Below are positions 63,530 to 64,000 of a stretch of 64,000 bases of DNA, one piece after another. Origin of the DNA: Moorena producens 3L (GTDB taxonomy: Bacteria > Cyanobacteriota > Cyanobacteriia > Cyanobacteriales > Coleofasciculaceae); the NCBI RefSeq assembly GCF_000211815.1, contig NZ_GL890832.1, positions 44,475 through 108,474 of the forward strand. The letters run 5' to 3'. The position numbers were made by a program, and so were the translations under genes. The notes beneath the pieces are model-generated. The model was not told the DNA's origin. It ran no database searches and saw nothing but the letters and a program-made list of their open reading frames with translations. How positions within the stretch are numbered: position 1 is the first letter of the stretch; every line of letters begins with the position of its first letter.

Positions 63530-63889
63530 TTAGTCTAATAGTGGATTATCTCCCATTGGGTCAGATGCCGATAAGAGAAACTGTTTCTGTTCAATCTCAA
63601 TTTTGTATTGTTGAATGTCGTCTTCTAATTGTCTAATCTGTTCATCCTTCGAGCGTATCTGCCCAACCATCTTACGAGTTCCTATAAAATTGATAAATCG
63701 CGTCCACAAGTTGAATAACCAGGCTATTACTGCTCCAAGCCACATGGCTAGAATCAGTGCAATCGCCAAGGGAGCCTTAACCTGGATACCATCAATAATC
63801 CTAATGGAAACAGATTGGGTATTTTCCAAGCCAAATAAGACTAGTGCCAGACATAGAGAGAAAATCAGCAAAAAATTAATCTGTCGCAT
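63530..63889 (-). CDS. LapA-domain (DUF1049) membrane protein
   Basis: This protein of about 119 residues (from the Met of MRQINFLLIF, near 63889) has two transmembrane segments, FLLIFSLCLALVLFGLENTQ and APLAIALILAMWLGAVIAWLF, then a coiled-coil tail (RSKDEQIRQLEDDIQQYKIEIEQKQ). The LapA family (DUF1049) is linked to lipopolysaccharide assembly in E. coli. An alternative GTG at 63985 would add 32 basic residues. The upstream region runs into the window end. Confidence 0.8.
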   Translation of the reverse strand: MRQINFLLIFSLCLALVLFGLENTQSVSIRIIDGIQVKAPLAIALILAMWLGAVIAWLFNLWTRFINFIGTRKMVGQIRSKDEQIRQLEDDIQQYKIEIEQKQFLLSASDPMGDNPLLD

Positions 63890-64000
63890 CAGCTTAATCC
63901 AAAACCGTTGCAGTTGCTTACTACTTCTACAACAGATAACACGAAAAATCGGCTTTTTTAACTTGCCGATTACTGGAACGTGCACAGGTGTCCCAACGCC

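Overview
The window is chromosomal DNA from a cyanobacterium, probably a large-genome filamentous marine type (Moorena/Lyngbya-like; the genus is inference). The evidence is a phycobilin lyase (CpcT/CpeT family), the sulfolipid synthase SqdX, cyanobacteria-restricted families (DUF1822, DUF2232, a bamA-lpxC-fabZ-lpxA-lpxB cluster), the tmRNA tag ANNIVPFARKAAPAVA, many HIP1 octamers (GCGATCGC), and abundant heptamer-based tandem repeats of the STRR type.

Layout. 0.4-2.2 kb: a sigma-70-like protein and a short DUF1822 protein. 2.4-8.7 kb: a protein made of four PPC-like repeats, an XPB-like helicase with pgeF, and a Ser/Thr kinase with seven WD40 repeats. 8.7-15.4 kb: an ABC-2 transporter whose permease and ATPase genes are pushed apart by repeats and IS200/IS605 debris, then a 404-bp MITE and a dead Uma2 gene. 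15.8-25 kb: a phytase-like esterase, cpcT, sqdX (with a TnpB remnant abutting its stop codon), a GAF-GAF-PAS adenylate cyclase, and purC. 25.3-33.7 kb: outer-membrane biogenesis (bamA, lpxC, fabZ, lpxA, lpxB) with an RTX protein between lpxA and lpxB. 33.7-39.7 kb: a frameshifted Uma2 gene, an XRE regulator, a glycosyltransferase with an MFS transporter, recO and deoC. 39.8-42.9 kb: a proline iminopeptidase gene cut by an IS605-type element whose own tnpA carries a 69-bp MITE. 43-46 kb: a capsule-type protein and a glycosyltransferase. 46.3-57.6 kb: ribE, a bifunctional nuclease, an Fe-S aldo/keto reductase, a solute-binding lipoprotein, a CobT-like protein, a DUF2232 membrane protein, a Crp/Fnr regulator and a coiled-coil protein. 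58.6-64 kb: a sugar transferase, ssrA, a sugar nucleotidyltransferase, scpA, a dead IS200 tnpA and a LapA-domain protein.

Functionally, most intact genes serve the cell envelope (OMP assembly, lipid A, glycosyl transfer, sulfolipid) or housekeeping (purine, riboflavin, DNA repair, chromosome segregation, ribosome rescue). An adenylate cyclase and a Crp-type regulator both occur but are 33 kb apart.

The most unusual content is the layered mobile and repeat DNA. It includes an IS605-type element whose in-silico removal restores a 314-codon gene, an in-frame 69-bp MITE nested in that element, a TnpB without its zinc ribbon, and a dispersed palindromic repeat that also sits inside coding sequence. 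No wholly new multi-gene system could be demonstrated from sequence alone.
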